Shown here: piece after piece, positions 27,879-35,710 of the stretch
Layout of the letters: every line of letters begins with the position of its first letter
Numbering within the stretch: the stretch's first letter is position 1
NCBI RefSeq assembly: GCF_008725655.1
Contig: NZ_VYXP01000001.1
Span: 62,001-126,000, forward strand
Reading direction: 5' to 3'
Length of the DNA stretch: 64,000 nt
Source of the DNA: Marinihelvus fidelis
GTDB lineage: Bacteria > Pseudomonadota > Gammaproteobacteria > Xanthomonadales > SZUA-36
Program-made: the position numbers and the translations under genes
Notes under the pieces: model-generated
The model's database searches: none
What the model was told of the DNA's origin: nothing
The model's input: only the letters and a program-made list of their open reading frames with translations

Positions 27879-28862
27879 CTATTTCATCATCCATTCGCGG
27901 ATGACGGCGGCGATGTTGTCCGGCGCCGTTTCCGCCACCAGGTAGCGGTGCCGGCCCTGCGGGTCGGGCTGCCAGCGGTTGCCGCCCTCGTCATCGGCGA
28001 GGACGGTGCCGGGCTGGGACAGCGACCACCACTCGCCTTCACCACCCAGCACGGCAAACAGCACCGCGGTCTGGTCGTAGGATGCATTGTCCAGGATCTG
28101 CCCGGTGAAACGGTCCTTCATCCAGAACGCGTGTTGGCTGAAATACCGGTAGCCGACCCGTAAAGGGTGTTTTTCCGGCAGCTTGGCGAGCGCCGGGCCA
28201 GTACGAATGGGCTCACCCAGTTCGTAGCCGGAAAAGACCACCGGGACGTCGATCATCTCCAGTGTGCGGCGGGTCACGCCCGGCTGGTCGCCGTCAAAGT
28301 TCCATTCGTTGTCACCCTGTGGGTACTGGCCGCCCATGATGACGAAGCGCTGTACGCGGCTGGCGACCAGCTCGCGGCCGCCCATGTCCGAGTGCTCGTC
28401 CGGACCGGATTCCAGTAGCGCCAGGATGTTGGCCAGCGGCCCTACGGTGACGAATTGCACTGTGCCCGGTGCTTGCGCGGCCAGCGTGGCGCGGTACACG
28501 TCCACGACCGACGGCGCGGCTTCAGTGGGGTCGGGCGCCAACTCCGGCAGCGCTTCAGCCACCGGGCGCGAGTACTGCCAGTCGGCCGCCCAGCCATCGC
28601 CCGGCCGCAGGCCGACCGGGATGTCGCCCTGGCCATAGAAGCGGTTGGTGGCCACGATGGCGGACTGGGCGTAACGCTCGGTGTTCCAGTTGCCAATGGC
28701 CAGCAGCTCGCAGTGACCCGCTTTTTGCAGGTTGTGCAGCATGGCCAGGGCGCCCAGGTCGTCGGCATCGCCGCCGAAATCGGTGTCGAAGATGATTTTG
28801 GGCGCAGCCAACGCGGTCGCGCCGGACCACATCAGCAGCAGTACAAGGATAAATGTCTTCAT
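27879..28862 (-). CDS. Exported inosine-uridine preferring nucleoside hydrolase
   Basis: A 327-residue hydrolase with signal peptide MKTFILVLLLMWSGATALAA. It has the IUNH N-terminal calcium motif: IIFDTDFGGDADDLGALAML contains the DxDxxxDD cluster. A second conserved piece, FVTVGPLANIL, matches the family's active-site loop. Nucleoside hydrolases cleave the N-glycosidic bond of nucleosides; an exported form suggests scavenging of extracellular nucleosides, though close relatives act on other ribosides. The TolB-like propeller gene lies 6 nt upstream on the same strand, so the two are co-transcribed. Convergent with the Yip1-like gene, 13 nt apart. Confidence 0.9.
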   Translation of the reverse strand: MKTFILVLLLMWSGATALAAPKIIFDTDFGGDADDLGALAMLHNLQKAGHCELLAIGNWNTERYAQSAIVATNRFYGQGDIPVGLRPGDGWAADWQYSRPVAEALPELAPDPTEAAPSVVDVYRATLAAQAPGTVQFVTVGPLANILALLESGPDEHSDMGGRELVASRVQRFVIMGGQYPQGDNEWNFDGDQPGVTRRTLEMIDVPVVFSGYELGEPIRTGPALAKLPEKHPLRVGYRYFSQHAFWMKDRFTGQILDNASYDQTAVLFAVLGGEGEWWSLSQPGTVLADDEGGNRWQPDPQGRHRYLVAETAPDNIAAVIREWMMK

Positions 28863-28868
28863 GGTGGC

Positions 28869-30416
28869 TCAGTCGACCTGTTCGGCCGCAAAACGATAAC
28901 TGACGAACGCCACCCGGGTGCTGTCCGGCGACCACGACGGCACGTTGATGGTGCCCTGGCCACCGAACAGCTTGGTCAGCGTCCGGGGCGGCTCGCTGCC
29001 GTCGGTGGGCGCAATGCGCAGCTCCACGCGGCGGTTGGGCGGGTGGTCGTTGACGTCGATATCGGTGTAGAAAGCGATGTACACCATCCAGCGGCCGTCC
29101 GGCGAGAAGTGCGGGAACCAGTCGCGGGTGTCGTCGCCGAAGGTGACCTTCTCGGGCGCGCTGCCGTCCGCGCGGGCGCGCCAGATCTTCATCTGCCCGG
29201 AGCGTGATGAGTTGAAGTAGACCCACTGGCCGTCCGGCGTGAACTCGGCGCCGTCATCCAGCCCGTCTGAACCCACCAGCCGGAACTCGTCACCGCCGGA
29301 CAGGCGCTTGGCCCAGATGTCGTAGACGTCGGAGACCTCTGGCCGCCGCGCCGTGTAGCCGACCAGGTCGCCGTCCGGGTGCCAGGCATGCCAGTAGGAG
29401 CGATCGGTGGGGTGGCCGACCACCAGTTCCGGGTTGTCACTGCCGGTGATCGGCAGGATATAGATGCGCGACAGGTCGTCCGGCTCGGACTGGTCAGAGA
29501 TGATCAGCCGGGTGCCGTCCGGCGAGATGCCGTGGTCGTTGTTGTTGCGGTTCAGCGGCCCGGTGTTGATGACCTGCGGCGTGCCGCCCGCCACCGGGAT
29601 GCGGTAGATCAGCCCGCCCTGGTTGTAGATCAGCTGGTCGTCGGCGCTCCAGTTGGGCGCCTCGAACTTGGTGCCGGCCAGGTGGTGCACCACGCGGCGG
29701 TTGCCGTCGCGGATGTCGATGACCTCCAGCGTGCTGTCCACCTCGGCGCCATAGCCGGGGTCCGGCGGCGGCGTGAAATCGATGGCCTCGAACACCACGT
29801 CACTGAACACCGCGGTTTCGGTGACGGTGTTGTTGTGTGCGCTCAGCGCCAGGCCGACATAGACCTCCGGGCCCAGGTCCAGGCGCGCGTTGCCGCCGGC
29901 GCGGGCCAGTGGCTCGCCCTGGCGCGCGAGCGACCAGTAGACGGCGTCGTCGATGCGCTCGATCTTGAGGCGTTCGGCATGCGTTTCGTTCCAGGTGATC
30001 TGGTGTGTCTCACTGCCCTGGCCGTCCCGCCACTGCATGGAGGTGAGACCATCACCGTGCAGGATGACATCGACATAGGCCGCGTCGTCATCCAGCGACT
30101 GGCGGATCATCAACCCGGCCTTGCGGTGCGGGTCGGCGCCTTCGCCGACAAAGGCGATATCGGCGGCCAGCGACAGGTCCTGTGCGGGGATCTTCTTCCA
30201 GACGAAATGAAAGCCGTCACGGTCGCCCCACAGGTTGCGGCCGCTGGCGGTGACCCGGTAGCTGCCTGCATCGGCGTCAAACACTGCCGAGCCGGTGTGA
30301 CCGACATCGCCGATATCCTGGCTACTGTCGAACTGGCCGACCTCGGCATGCGCCGCCAGCAGGCCGGCGAAGGGCAGGGTTGCCAGGGCAAACGTACGGA
30401 TTCCGGACTTGGCCAT
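28869..30416 (-). CDS. Exported TolB-type beta-propeller protein with N-terminal concanavalin-like domain
   Basis: A 515-residue exported protein (signal peptide to about residue 24, AHAE). Residues 30-200 form a lectin-like (DUF1349/LamG-type) beta sandwich: DGFHFVWKKIP, GLMIRQSLDDDAAYVDVILHG, VYVGLALSAHN. From about residue 225 the protein has six WD40/TolB propeller blades with repeated SPDGTRL or TPDGQWVYF type motifs (HGISPDGTRLIISD, TPDGQWVYFNSSRSGQMKIWRA, SPDGRWMVYIAFYTD, SPDSTRVAFVSYRF). Such proteins often accompany sugar-active enzymes. It precedes the nucleoside hydrolase gene by 6 nt and is divergent from the small exported protein at 30556. A binding role is inferred. Confidence 0.85.
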   Translation of the reverse strand: MAKSGIRTFALATLPFAGLLAAHAEVGQFDSSQDIGDVGHTGSAVFDADAGSYRVTASGRNLWGDRDGFHFVWKKIPAQDLSLAADIAFVGEGADPHRKAGLMIRQSLDDDAAYVDVILHGDGLTSMQWRDGQGSETHQITWNETHAERLKIERIDDAVYWSLARQGEPLARAGGNARLDLGPEVYVGLALSAHNNTVTETAVFSDVVFEAIDFTPPPDPGYGAEVDSTLEVIDIRDGNRRVVHHLAGTKFEAPNWSADDQLIYNQGGLIYRIPVAGGTPQVINTGPLNRNNNDHGISPDGTRLIISDQSEPDDLSRIYILPITGSDNPELVVGHPTDRSYWHAWHPDGDLVGYTARRPEVSDVYDIWAKRLSGGDEFRLVGSDGLDDGAEFTPDGQWVYFNSSRSGQMKIWRARADGSAPEKVTFGDDTRDWFPHFSPDGRWMVYIAFYTDIDVNDHPPNRRVELRIAPTDGSEPPRTLTKLFGGQGTINVPSWSPDSTRVAFVSYRFAAEQVD

Positions 30417-30555
30417 GGGTTTTTACCTGTGTGTGAGCCTGCTGACAGGTTATAACGCCGCGGCGCCGTTGCAAACGCGGCGGCGCCGTCTATATTTCGA
30501 TAATCCGGCGGTCTGGCCATCCGGTGCGGCGCCGGGTATTCGGGAGATCACACTC

Positions 30556-31056
30556 ATGTCACGCTCTATCCAGCGCGCTGGTTTTGCCGGCGCGGCGCTG
30601 CTTGTCATGCTTTTTGCGCCGACATTTGCATCCGCGGAGATCGGCTCAGACCCCAAGAACAATGGCCGAGCGAACCGCATCGTCGGCATCTGGGATGTCG
30701 ATGTGGCCGTCGGGCCCTGTGGCGGTATGGCCGGCCCGCCGTTCCAGGCCCTGCACATGTATGCGCAGGGCGGCACCGGCCAGGTCGTGCCATCCAGCAA
30801 CCCGGCCGCGAACTCCGCGCACCTGATGGTCTGGGAGCACCTGGGCGGCAACCACTACCGCGCGGCGATGAAGTTCTATCGCTATGACCTCGCCACCGGC
30901 GCGGCCATCGGCTACAACATCATCACCAACGACGTCACCATCAGCGATGACGGCAACGAGTATGCCGGCTCCGGCGTGGCCGAGTTCTACGCCATGGACG
31001 ACACCTTCCAGGGGCAGGTCTGCCCGCAGTTCGCCGGGACGCGGTTTTCCGGTTAG
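30556..31056 (+). CDS. Small exported protein of unknown function
   Basis: Start taken at the ATG 30556-30558, with GGAG nine nt upstream; the open frame reaches further 5' but without signal-peptide sense. The 166-residue product has a signal peptide (MSRSIQRAGFAGAALLVMLF, cleavage near ASA). The mature part is beta-rich with a conserved-looking core (IVGIWDVDVAVGPCGG, HMYAQGGTGQVVPS, AMKFYRYDLATG), which resembles small secreted beta-barrel proteins of proteobacteria. Two cysteines at the ends (VGPCGG, QVCPQFAG) might bridge. Not named. Confidence 0.75.
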   Translation: MSRSIQRAGFAGAALLVMLFAPTFASAEIGSDPKNNGRANRIVGIWDVDVAVGPCGGMAGPPFQALHMYAQGGTGQVVPSSNPAANSAHLMVWEHLGGNHYRAAMKFYRYDLATGAAIGYNIITNDVTISDDGNEYAGSGVAEFYAMDDTFQGQVCPQFAGTRFSG

Positions 31057-31146
31057 CGCGTTGTGCCAGGCGGGTCCGTCCATCGGTGATGGGCCCGCCG
31101 CCGGCAAATCACTTAAAGTGGGGCCGTCCCGTACTTCATTCCGCGG

Positions 31147-32736
31147 ATGGCCCGGATGCGCTTACGAAAAACCATCTTCTTCCTGTTCGTCACCCTTGCC
31201 GTGTCGCCGATGACGGCGCGATCGGACGAGGCAGGTGCCCGCAACCCCGTCATCTGGGCGGACGTCCCGGACGTGTCGGTGATCCGGGCCGGTGATCGGT
31301 ACTACATGAGCAGCACCACGATGCACATGAACCCGGGCCTGCCGATCATGCGCTCGCCGGATCTCGTGAACTGGACGCTGGTGCGTTACGCCTACGACAC
31401 GTTGGTGCACAACGATTCGATGAACCTGGTGAACGGCGAGGACGCCTACGGTGCCGGGTCGTGGGCCAGCAGCCTGCGGTATCACGAAGGCCGCTATTAC
31501 GTGTCGACGTTCTCCTCGACGTCGGGCCGGACCCACGTGTACTGGACCGACGACATCGAAGACGGCGAATGGCAGTCGTCGTCATTCGAGCCGATGCTGC
31601 ATGACCACTCGCTGTTTTTCGAGGACGGTCGCGTCTACATGGTCTGGGGCGCCGGGGAAATCCGCATGGTCGAACTTGAGCCGGATTTCTCGGGCATCCG
31701 TGCGGGCACCGAGCCGCGGGTCATCATCGCCGACGCCAGCGCGCCCATCGACGGCGAGATCATGCTGAAGGCCGAGGGCTCGCAGCTGTACAGGGTCGAC
31801 GGCCGCTACTACCTGTTCAACATTGCCTGGCCGCGCGGTGGTATGCGCACGGTGCTGGTGCACCGCGCCGACTCGCTGGACGGCCCCTGGGAAGGGCGCA
31901 TCGCGCTGCAGGACGCGGGCATCGCCCAGGGTGGCCTGGTCGACACACCGGACGGCCGCTGGTACGCCATGCTGTTCGGTGACCGCGGCGCCGTTGGCCG
32001 CATCCCCTACCTGGTGCCGGTAACCTGGGAGGACGGCTGGCCGGTGCTGGGCGAAGACGGCCAGGTGCCAGACACGCTCGACATCGCGGTGGCCAACACG
32101 AATGTCGCCGGTATCGTCACCTCCGACGAGTTCGACGGCCCCGGGCTGCCGTTGGCCTGGCAGTGGAACCACAACCCGTTGCCGGCGTACTGGTCGCTGG
32201 ACGCGCGACCCGGTTTTCTGCGCCTGACGACCGACCGCGTTGATAACGGTTTCCTGGATACGCGCAACACCCTGACCCAGCGCACCTACGGCCCGGTCAG
32301 TGACGCGACCGTCAGCCTGGACGTGTCCGGCATGCGCGACGGTGATGTGGCCGGGCTGGGATTGCTGCAGCGGCACTATGGCTACGTGGCGGTGCGCCAG
32401 GAAGACGGCCAGCGCTTCATGGTCATGGTCAACGCTGGCGGTGATGCGCCTTTAGAGCAGGCCCGCGTGCCGCTGGACGGCGACGTGGTGCATTTCGCCG
32501 CCCGCGCGGATTTCCGTGACCTGGCCGACACGACGAGCTTCGAATTCAGCACCGACGGCACCACGTGGACGTCAATCGGCGAACCGCTAATGATGCGCTA
32601 CACGCTGCCGCACTTCATGGGCTACCGGTTCGCACTGTTCAACGCCGCCACCCGCGAGGCCGGCGGTTACGTCGATTTCGACCACTACCGGGTTGAGCCG
32701 CCACCGGCCTGGGACGCGCCGCCGCCGCTGCCGTAG
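31147..32736 (+). CDS. Exported glycoside hydrolase family 43 (beta-xylosidase-like)
   Basis: A 529-residue enzyme with signal peptide (MARMRLRKTIFFLFVTLAV). Residues 30-320 form the GH43 five-bladed propeller: NPVIWADVPDVSVIRAGDRYY holds the catalytic-base Asp region (family motif ADPxV here as ADVPDVSV), and MRSPDLVNWTLV is a typical blade. Later segments (DGRYYLFNIAW, GLVDTPDGRWYAMLFGDRG) are also family-typical. The C-terminal domain, about 330-520, is the concanavalin-like beta sandwich found after GH43 catalytic domains (SDEFDGPGLPLAWQWNHNP, NTLTQRTYGPVSDATVSLD). It probably acts on arabinoxylan or arabino-oligosaccharides; substrate unproved. Its 3' end overlaps the converging PIN gene by about 52 nt. 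Confidence 0.92.
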   Translation: MARMRLRKTIFFLFVTLAVSPMTARSDEAGARNPVIWADVPDVSVIRAGDRYYMSSTTMHMNPGLPIMRSPDLVNWTLVRYAYDTLVHNDSMNLVNGEDAYGAGSWASSLRYHEGRYYVSTFSSTSGRTHVYWTDDIEDGEWQSSSFEPMLHDHSLFFEDGRVYMVWGAGEIRMVELEPDFSGIRAGTEPRVIIADASAPIDGEIMLKAEGSQLYRVDGRYYLFNIAWPRGGMRTVLVHRADSLDGPWEGRIALQDAGIAQGGLVDTPDGRWYAMLFGDRGAVGRIPYLVPVTWEDGWPVLGEDGQVPDTLDIAVANTNVAGIVTSDEFDGPGLPLAWQWNHNPLPAYWSLDARPGFLRLTTDRVDNGFLDTRNTLTQRTYGPVSDATVSLDVSGMRDGDVAGLGLLQRHYGYVAVRQEDGQRFMVMVNAGGDAPLEQARVPLDGDVVHFAARADFRDLADTTSFEFSTDGTTWTSIGEPLMMRYTLPHFMGYRFALFNAATREAGGYVDFDHYRVEPPPAWDAPPPLP

Positions 32737-33161
32737 CGGCGCGTGAAGGACTCGTGGACTTCGTTGATGACCAGTTCATCGGGCAGAACCGCCGGCACAA
32801 CTGAACCACGAAAGTCGCGCACATTGCGGGTGACGATGTGGGTGCAACCGGCAGATTCGGCAGCGGCCGCCACAACGGCATCTTCAAAGCCGGGCCAGTT
32901 CAGGGCCAAAGCCCTGTCGAGTTCTTTCTGGCCCACGGGTATGACCTCGAAGCGGCGTGCCGCCCAGTCCACCGATCGGTTGGCCACTTCACGCCCGGAG
33001 TGCTTTCTCATCAGAAAATAAAGTGTTGTTACGGAGTGGGACGCGAGTGCCGCAAGACGCTTGCCCGCCATGATTCGATTCAGCGTTCCCAATGATGTCG
33101 AATGAAAGGGGTGCCGAACCTGGAGGACGTCGACGATCACATTAAGGTTGACCAGGATCAT
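32685..33161 (-). CDS. PIN domain toxin-like protein
   Basis: A 158-residue PIN-domain protein, the toxin half of a VapBC-like pair. The N-terminus reads MILVNLNVIVDVLQ; family members usually have Asp where Asn5 stands (ILVDLNV). The third-acid region is intact (THIVTRNVRDFRGS). PIN toxins cleave RNA using three or four acidic residues and a metal ion, so loss of the first Asp could weaken it. The last 15 residues (from about SGGGASQAG) lie inside the converging GH43 gene and look like readthrough. The start overlaps the antitoxin stop by ATGA at 33158-33161, typical for a coupled pair. Confidence 0.85.
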   Translation of the reverse strand: MILVNLNVIVDVLQVRHPFHSTSLGTLNRIMAGKRLAALASHSVTTLYFLMRKHSGREVANRSVDWAARRFEVIPVGQKELDRALALNWPGFEDAVVAAAAESAGCTHIVTRNVRDFRGSVVPAVLPDELVINEVHESFTRRYGSGGGASQAGGGSTR

Positions 33162-33427
33162 AACCCGTACTTCTCTTTCAGATATTCGTATCGAAGTTCA
33201 TCGACATCGACATCCGGCGGAATGATGCCAACCAGCCACTCCAGGTCGGGGTGGATTTCATCGGGCGTCTCGGCCTGCAGATACTCGAAGTATCGACCGA
33301 TGACCTCGGTAACGGTCACGCCATGCTGCTTGGCGAACCGCTTTGCGAACTCCACGCGCTCGCGCGGCAAGCGGATGGTTAGTTTGGTGGTTTCAGGTTT
33401 CAAAGCCTTGGACTTTGGTTTGCTCAT
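33158..33427 (-). CDS. Ribbon-helix-helix antitoxin (DUF6364-like)
   Basis: An 89-residue protein with a basic N-terminus and an RHH fold at about residues 12-50: TTKLTIRLPRERVEFAKRFAKQHGVTVTEVIGRYFEYL. The rest is acidic and would neutralise the toxin (PDVDVDELRYEYLKEKYGL). The start is the ATG at 33425-33427, with GGAGG 7 nt upstream. It is upstream of, and overlaps, the PIN gene, as usual for antitoxins. The paired sites at 33442 and 33464 in front of it are candidate operators for autorepression. Confidence 0.88.
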   Translation of the reverse strand: MSKPKSKALKPETTKLTIRLPRERVEFAKRFAKQHGVTVTEVIGRYFEYLQAETPDEIHPDLEWLVGIIPPDVDVDELRYEYLKEKYGL

Positions 33428-33441
33428 GACCTGCCTCCATA

Positions 33442-33471
33442 ATACGGCTCATTTTTAAAAAGTATACGGCT
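33442..33471. promoter_or_regulatory. Direct-repeat operator before the PIN/RHH pair
   Basis: ATACGGCT occurs at 33442-33449 and 33464-33471, 22 bp apart (two helical turns), flanking a run of A and T (ATTTTTAAAAA). It lies 15-45 nt upstream of the antitoxin start. RHH antitoxins bind such repeats to repress their own operon, so this is the likely operator and promoter. Confidence 0.6.
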
Positions 33472-33579
33472 AATCAGCCAGGTTTTCTGTAGGAACTTGT
33501 CGATCGGTCCCCGGTTTTTCGTTTTCCAGCCGGAATCGGGCATGCTGTCCCGGTCTTTGATATCGCCTGGAGCGAATGT

Positions 33580-34266
33580 ATGAGCAACCCGCCCACCCGG
33601 TTGGACACAGAGCCCGCGCCTCCCAGCCTCACCGTCCCTCACCGCCCGGACTTCAGCCTGACCGGCGCAGGCGACGCCCCGGCCTGGGCCGACATCGACT
33701 GGGTACCGCTGAACCGCCGCCCGGGCGGCGCGCACGACTACAGCGCGCGCTTCAAATTGTGCTGGTCCGATACAGGCATTTACGTGCTGTTCGACGGCAG
33801 CGACCGGGTGCTCACCGCCACCCTGGGGGAAGACTTCCTGGACCTGTGGGAAGAAGACGTCTACGAGGTGTTTTTCTGGCCCGACGAGTCACACCCGGTC
33901 TATTTCGAGTACGAGATTTCGCCGCTGGGCTACGAGCTACCCATCCTGGTGCCCAACCTGGGTGGCCGCTTCCTGGGTTGGCGCCCGTGGCATTACGAGG
34001 GCGAGCGCAAGACCCGCAGGAAGGTGGCGGTTCGCGGCGGCGAGCAGGCGGCCATGGCCGAAGTCACAGGCTGGAGCGCCGAGGTTTTCATCCCCTTCGA
34101 CCTGCTTAAACCGCTGGCCAATGTCCCCCCAGGACCGGGTACCACCTGGCGCGCCAACGTCTACCGCATGGACTACGACGACGGCAAAAAGACCCAGTGG
34201 GACTGGGCCCGGGTGGGCCCCAGCTTCCACGAGTTCCAGCGCTTCGGCGCGCTCGTTTTTGCCTGA
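33580..34266 (+). CDS. Carbohydrate-binding family 9-like protein
   Basis: A 228-residue protein without a clear signal peptide. It matches the CBM9-like family: it starts with a short lead-in followed by DAPAWADIDWVPLNRRPGGAHDYSARFKLCWSDTGIYVLFDGSDR and continues with FLDLWEEDVYEVFFWPDESHPVYFEYEISPLGYELPI. The conserved acidic patch (DLWEEDVYEVFF) and the FxYEIS segment are typical. The family is a beta sandwich that binds sugars, often beside glycosidases; here the GH43 gene is about 850 bp upstream on the same strand. The lack of a leader suggests a cytoplasmic place or a missed start. Confidence 0.85.
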   Translation: MSNPPTRLDTEPAPPSLTVPHRPDFSLTGAGDAPAWADIDWVPLNRRPGGAHDYSARFKLCWSDTGIYVLFDGSDRVLTATLGEDFLDLWEEDVYEVFFWPDESHPVYFEYEISPLGYELPILVPNLGGRFLGWRPWHYEGERKTRRKVAVRGGEQAAMAEVTGWSAEVFIPFDLLKPLANVPPGPGTTWRANVYRMDYDDGKKTQWDWARVGPSFHEFQRFGALVFA

Positions 34267-34289
34267 GCCGCGACCGTTTCGGTACGCTC

Positions 34290-35528
34290 TCAGTCGTCGG
34301 AAAAACGGCGGGTGAGGGGGATCACGGTGACACCGTGCAGCACGATGGAGGTTGTCACCACCACCAGCGTGGCCGAGGTCAACACGACGGCGTCCGGCCC
34401 GTCCAGGCCGTGCTGGAGGGCGTAGGCCAGGTAGTAGAGCGAGCCGATGCCGCGGATGCCGAACCAGGACATCAGCCAGCGATCACGGCGATGGATGCCG
34501 GACCCCAGCATCCCCAGCTGCACCGCCACCGGGCGGATCACGAAAAACAGGCAGGCGGCCAGCAGCAGGTAGTGAACGGGCCATGAGTCCGCGAACAGCA
34601 TGCCCCCCATCAGGATGATCAGGCCGACTTCGCCCAGTCGTTCGAGCGGCTGGATAAAGCGCAGCGAAACGAGTGTCATGTGGGGATCGCGCTCGTCCGT
34701 CTCGTCCTCCGTGGCGCACAGGTGGTGCTCGGTGCGGTGCAGCATGTAGCCGGCCGCGAACACGGCCAGGAACCCGTAGCTCTTCAGCAAGAGGGCGGCG
34801 CCGTAGGCAATCGCGATCAAGGCAAGCCCGGAGAAGTCCTCCGTGAATGCGCTGCTCAGCCCCCGGCGGTGGAGATGGGCGATGATCCAAGCGAACAGCG
34901 CGCCCAGCAGCCCGCCCACCGCCAGGCCGGCCGTCGTGGCCCAGATCACGTCGACGCCAAGCCAGCGCAGGTAGTGGTCGCCGAGTTCGTGCGCGCCCAG
35001 CAGACCCAGGCCCAGCATGACGAACGGAAACGCCGTGCCGTCGTTCAGGCCCGCTTCTCCGGTCAGGCTGAACCGCAGGGTGCTGGGGTCACGGATGTCC
35101 TTGACCTGGACATCGGAGGCCAGCACCGGGTCGGTAGGCGCCAGGATAGCGCCCAGCAGGACGGCCGCGCCCAGCGAGAGCCCCAGGAAGCCCATGCCGA
35201 ACATGGCCACCAGCGCGATGCTGATCACCATGGTCACGGTCGCCAGGCGGAACGGTTTCCACCACGAGCGGTTGCCCAGCGGCGCGGCCAGTTTCAGCCC
35301 GGCCACGAACACGGAAATGATCACGCCGATCTCGGTCAGCACTTCGAACAGGCCGGACCGCGCGATCGGGTTGAAATGGAACACGGCAAACCCGGCCGGG
35401 CCCAGGGCAATGCCCGCCGCCAGGTAGACCATCGAGCTCGAAATCGAGAAACGCCGCACGTGCGCGGCCGTCATGGCCATGACGGCCATGACCGCACCCA
35501 CGACCAGGAACCATCCCGCTACGCTCAT
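34290..35528 (-). CDS. Sodium:proton antiporter (CPA1, NhaP-type)
   Basis: Start chosen at the ATG 35526-35528 (MSVAGWFLVVGAVMAVMAM); the frame extends upstream but its N-terminal peptide has no membrane character. The 412-residue product has about 12 hydrophobic segments and the CPA1 signatures: SSMVYLAAGIALGPAG, then ILAPTDPVLASDVQV (the ATDP motif as APTDP), then LTGEAGLNDGTAFPFVMLG with the conserved Asn-Asp. It exchanges Na+ (or K+) for H+ at the inner membrane. It ends 24 nt from the CBM9-like gene, convergent. A longer version, about 42 residues more at the N-terminus, cannot be excluded. Confidence 0.92.
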   Translation of the reverse strand: MSVAGWFLVVGAVMAVMAMTAAHVRRFSISSSMVYLAAGIALGPAGFAVFHFNPIARSGLFEVLTEIGVIISVFVAGLKLAAPLGNRSWWKPFRLATVTMVISIALVAMFGMGFLGLSLGAAVLLGAILAPTDPVLASDVQVKDIRDPSTLRFSLTGEAGLNDGTAFPFVMLGLGLLGAHELGDHYLRWLGVDVIWATTAGLAVGGLLGALFAWIIAHLHRRGLSSAFTEDFSGLALIAIAYGAALLLKSYGFLAVFAAGYMLHRTEHHLCATEDETDERDPHMTLVSLRFIQPLERLGEVGLIILMGGMLFADSWPVHYLLLAACLFFVIRPVAVQLGMLGSGIHRRDRWLMSWFGIRGIGSLYYLAYALQHGLDGPDAVVLTSATLVVVTTSIVLHGVTVIPLTRRFSDD

Positions 35529-35710
35529 CGGGCACCCGCGCCAGTAAAGGTGAACAAGGCGAAGGCGGGCGCCAATTGCGGGTTCAACATGCTTCTGCTC
35601 CTCGGTCGAATGGTTTTTGCCCCGGGGATTAAAGCATAAGCCGTGTCGTGGCACTGTGGCGAAGCAAAAGCGCTAAAATGGTGGGCCTTCACATGCCAAC
35701 GTGATTCTTC

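Noticed and set aside
35017-35639. Long plus-strand open frames opposite the antiporter, and similar long frames opposite icmF and the porin
   Set aside because: They are antisense shadows typical of GC-rich genes; the minus or plus partner has clear motifs.
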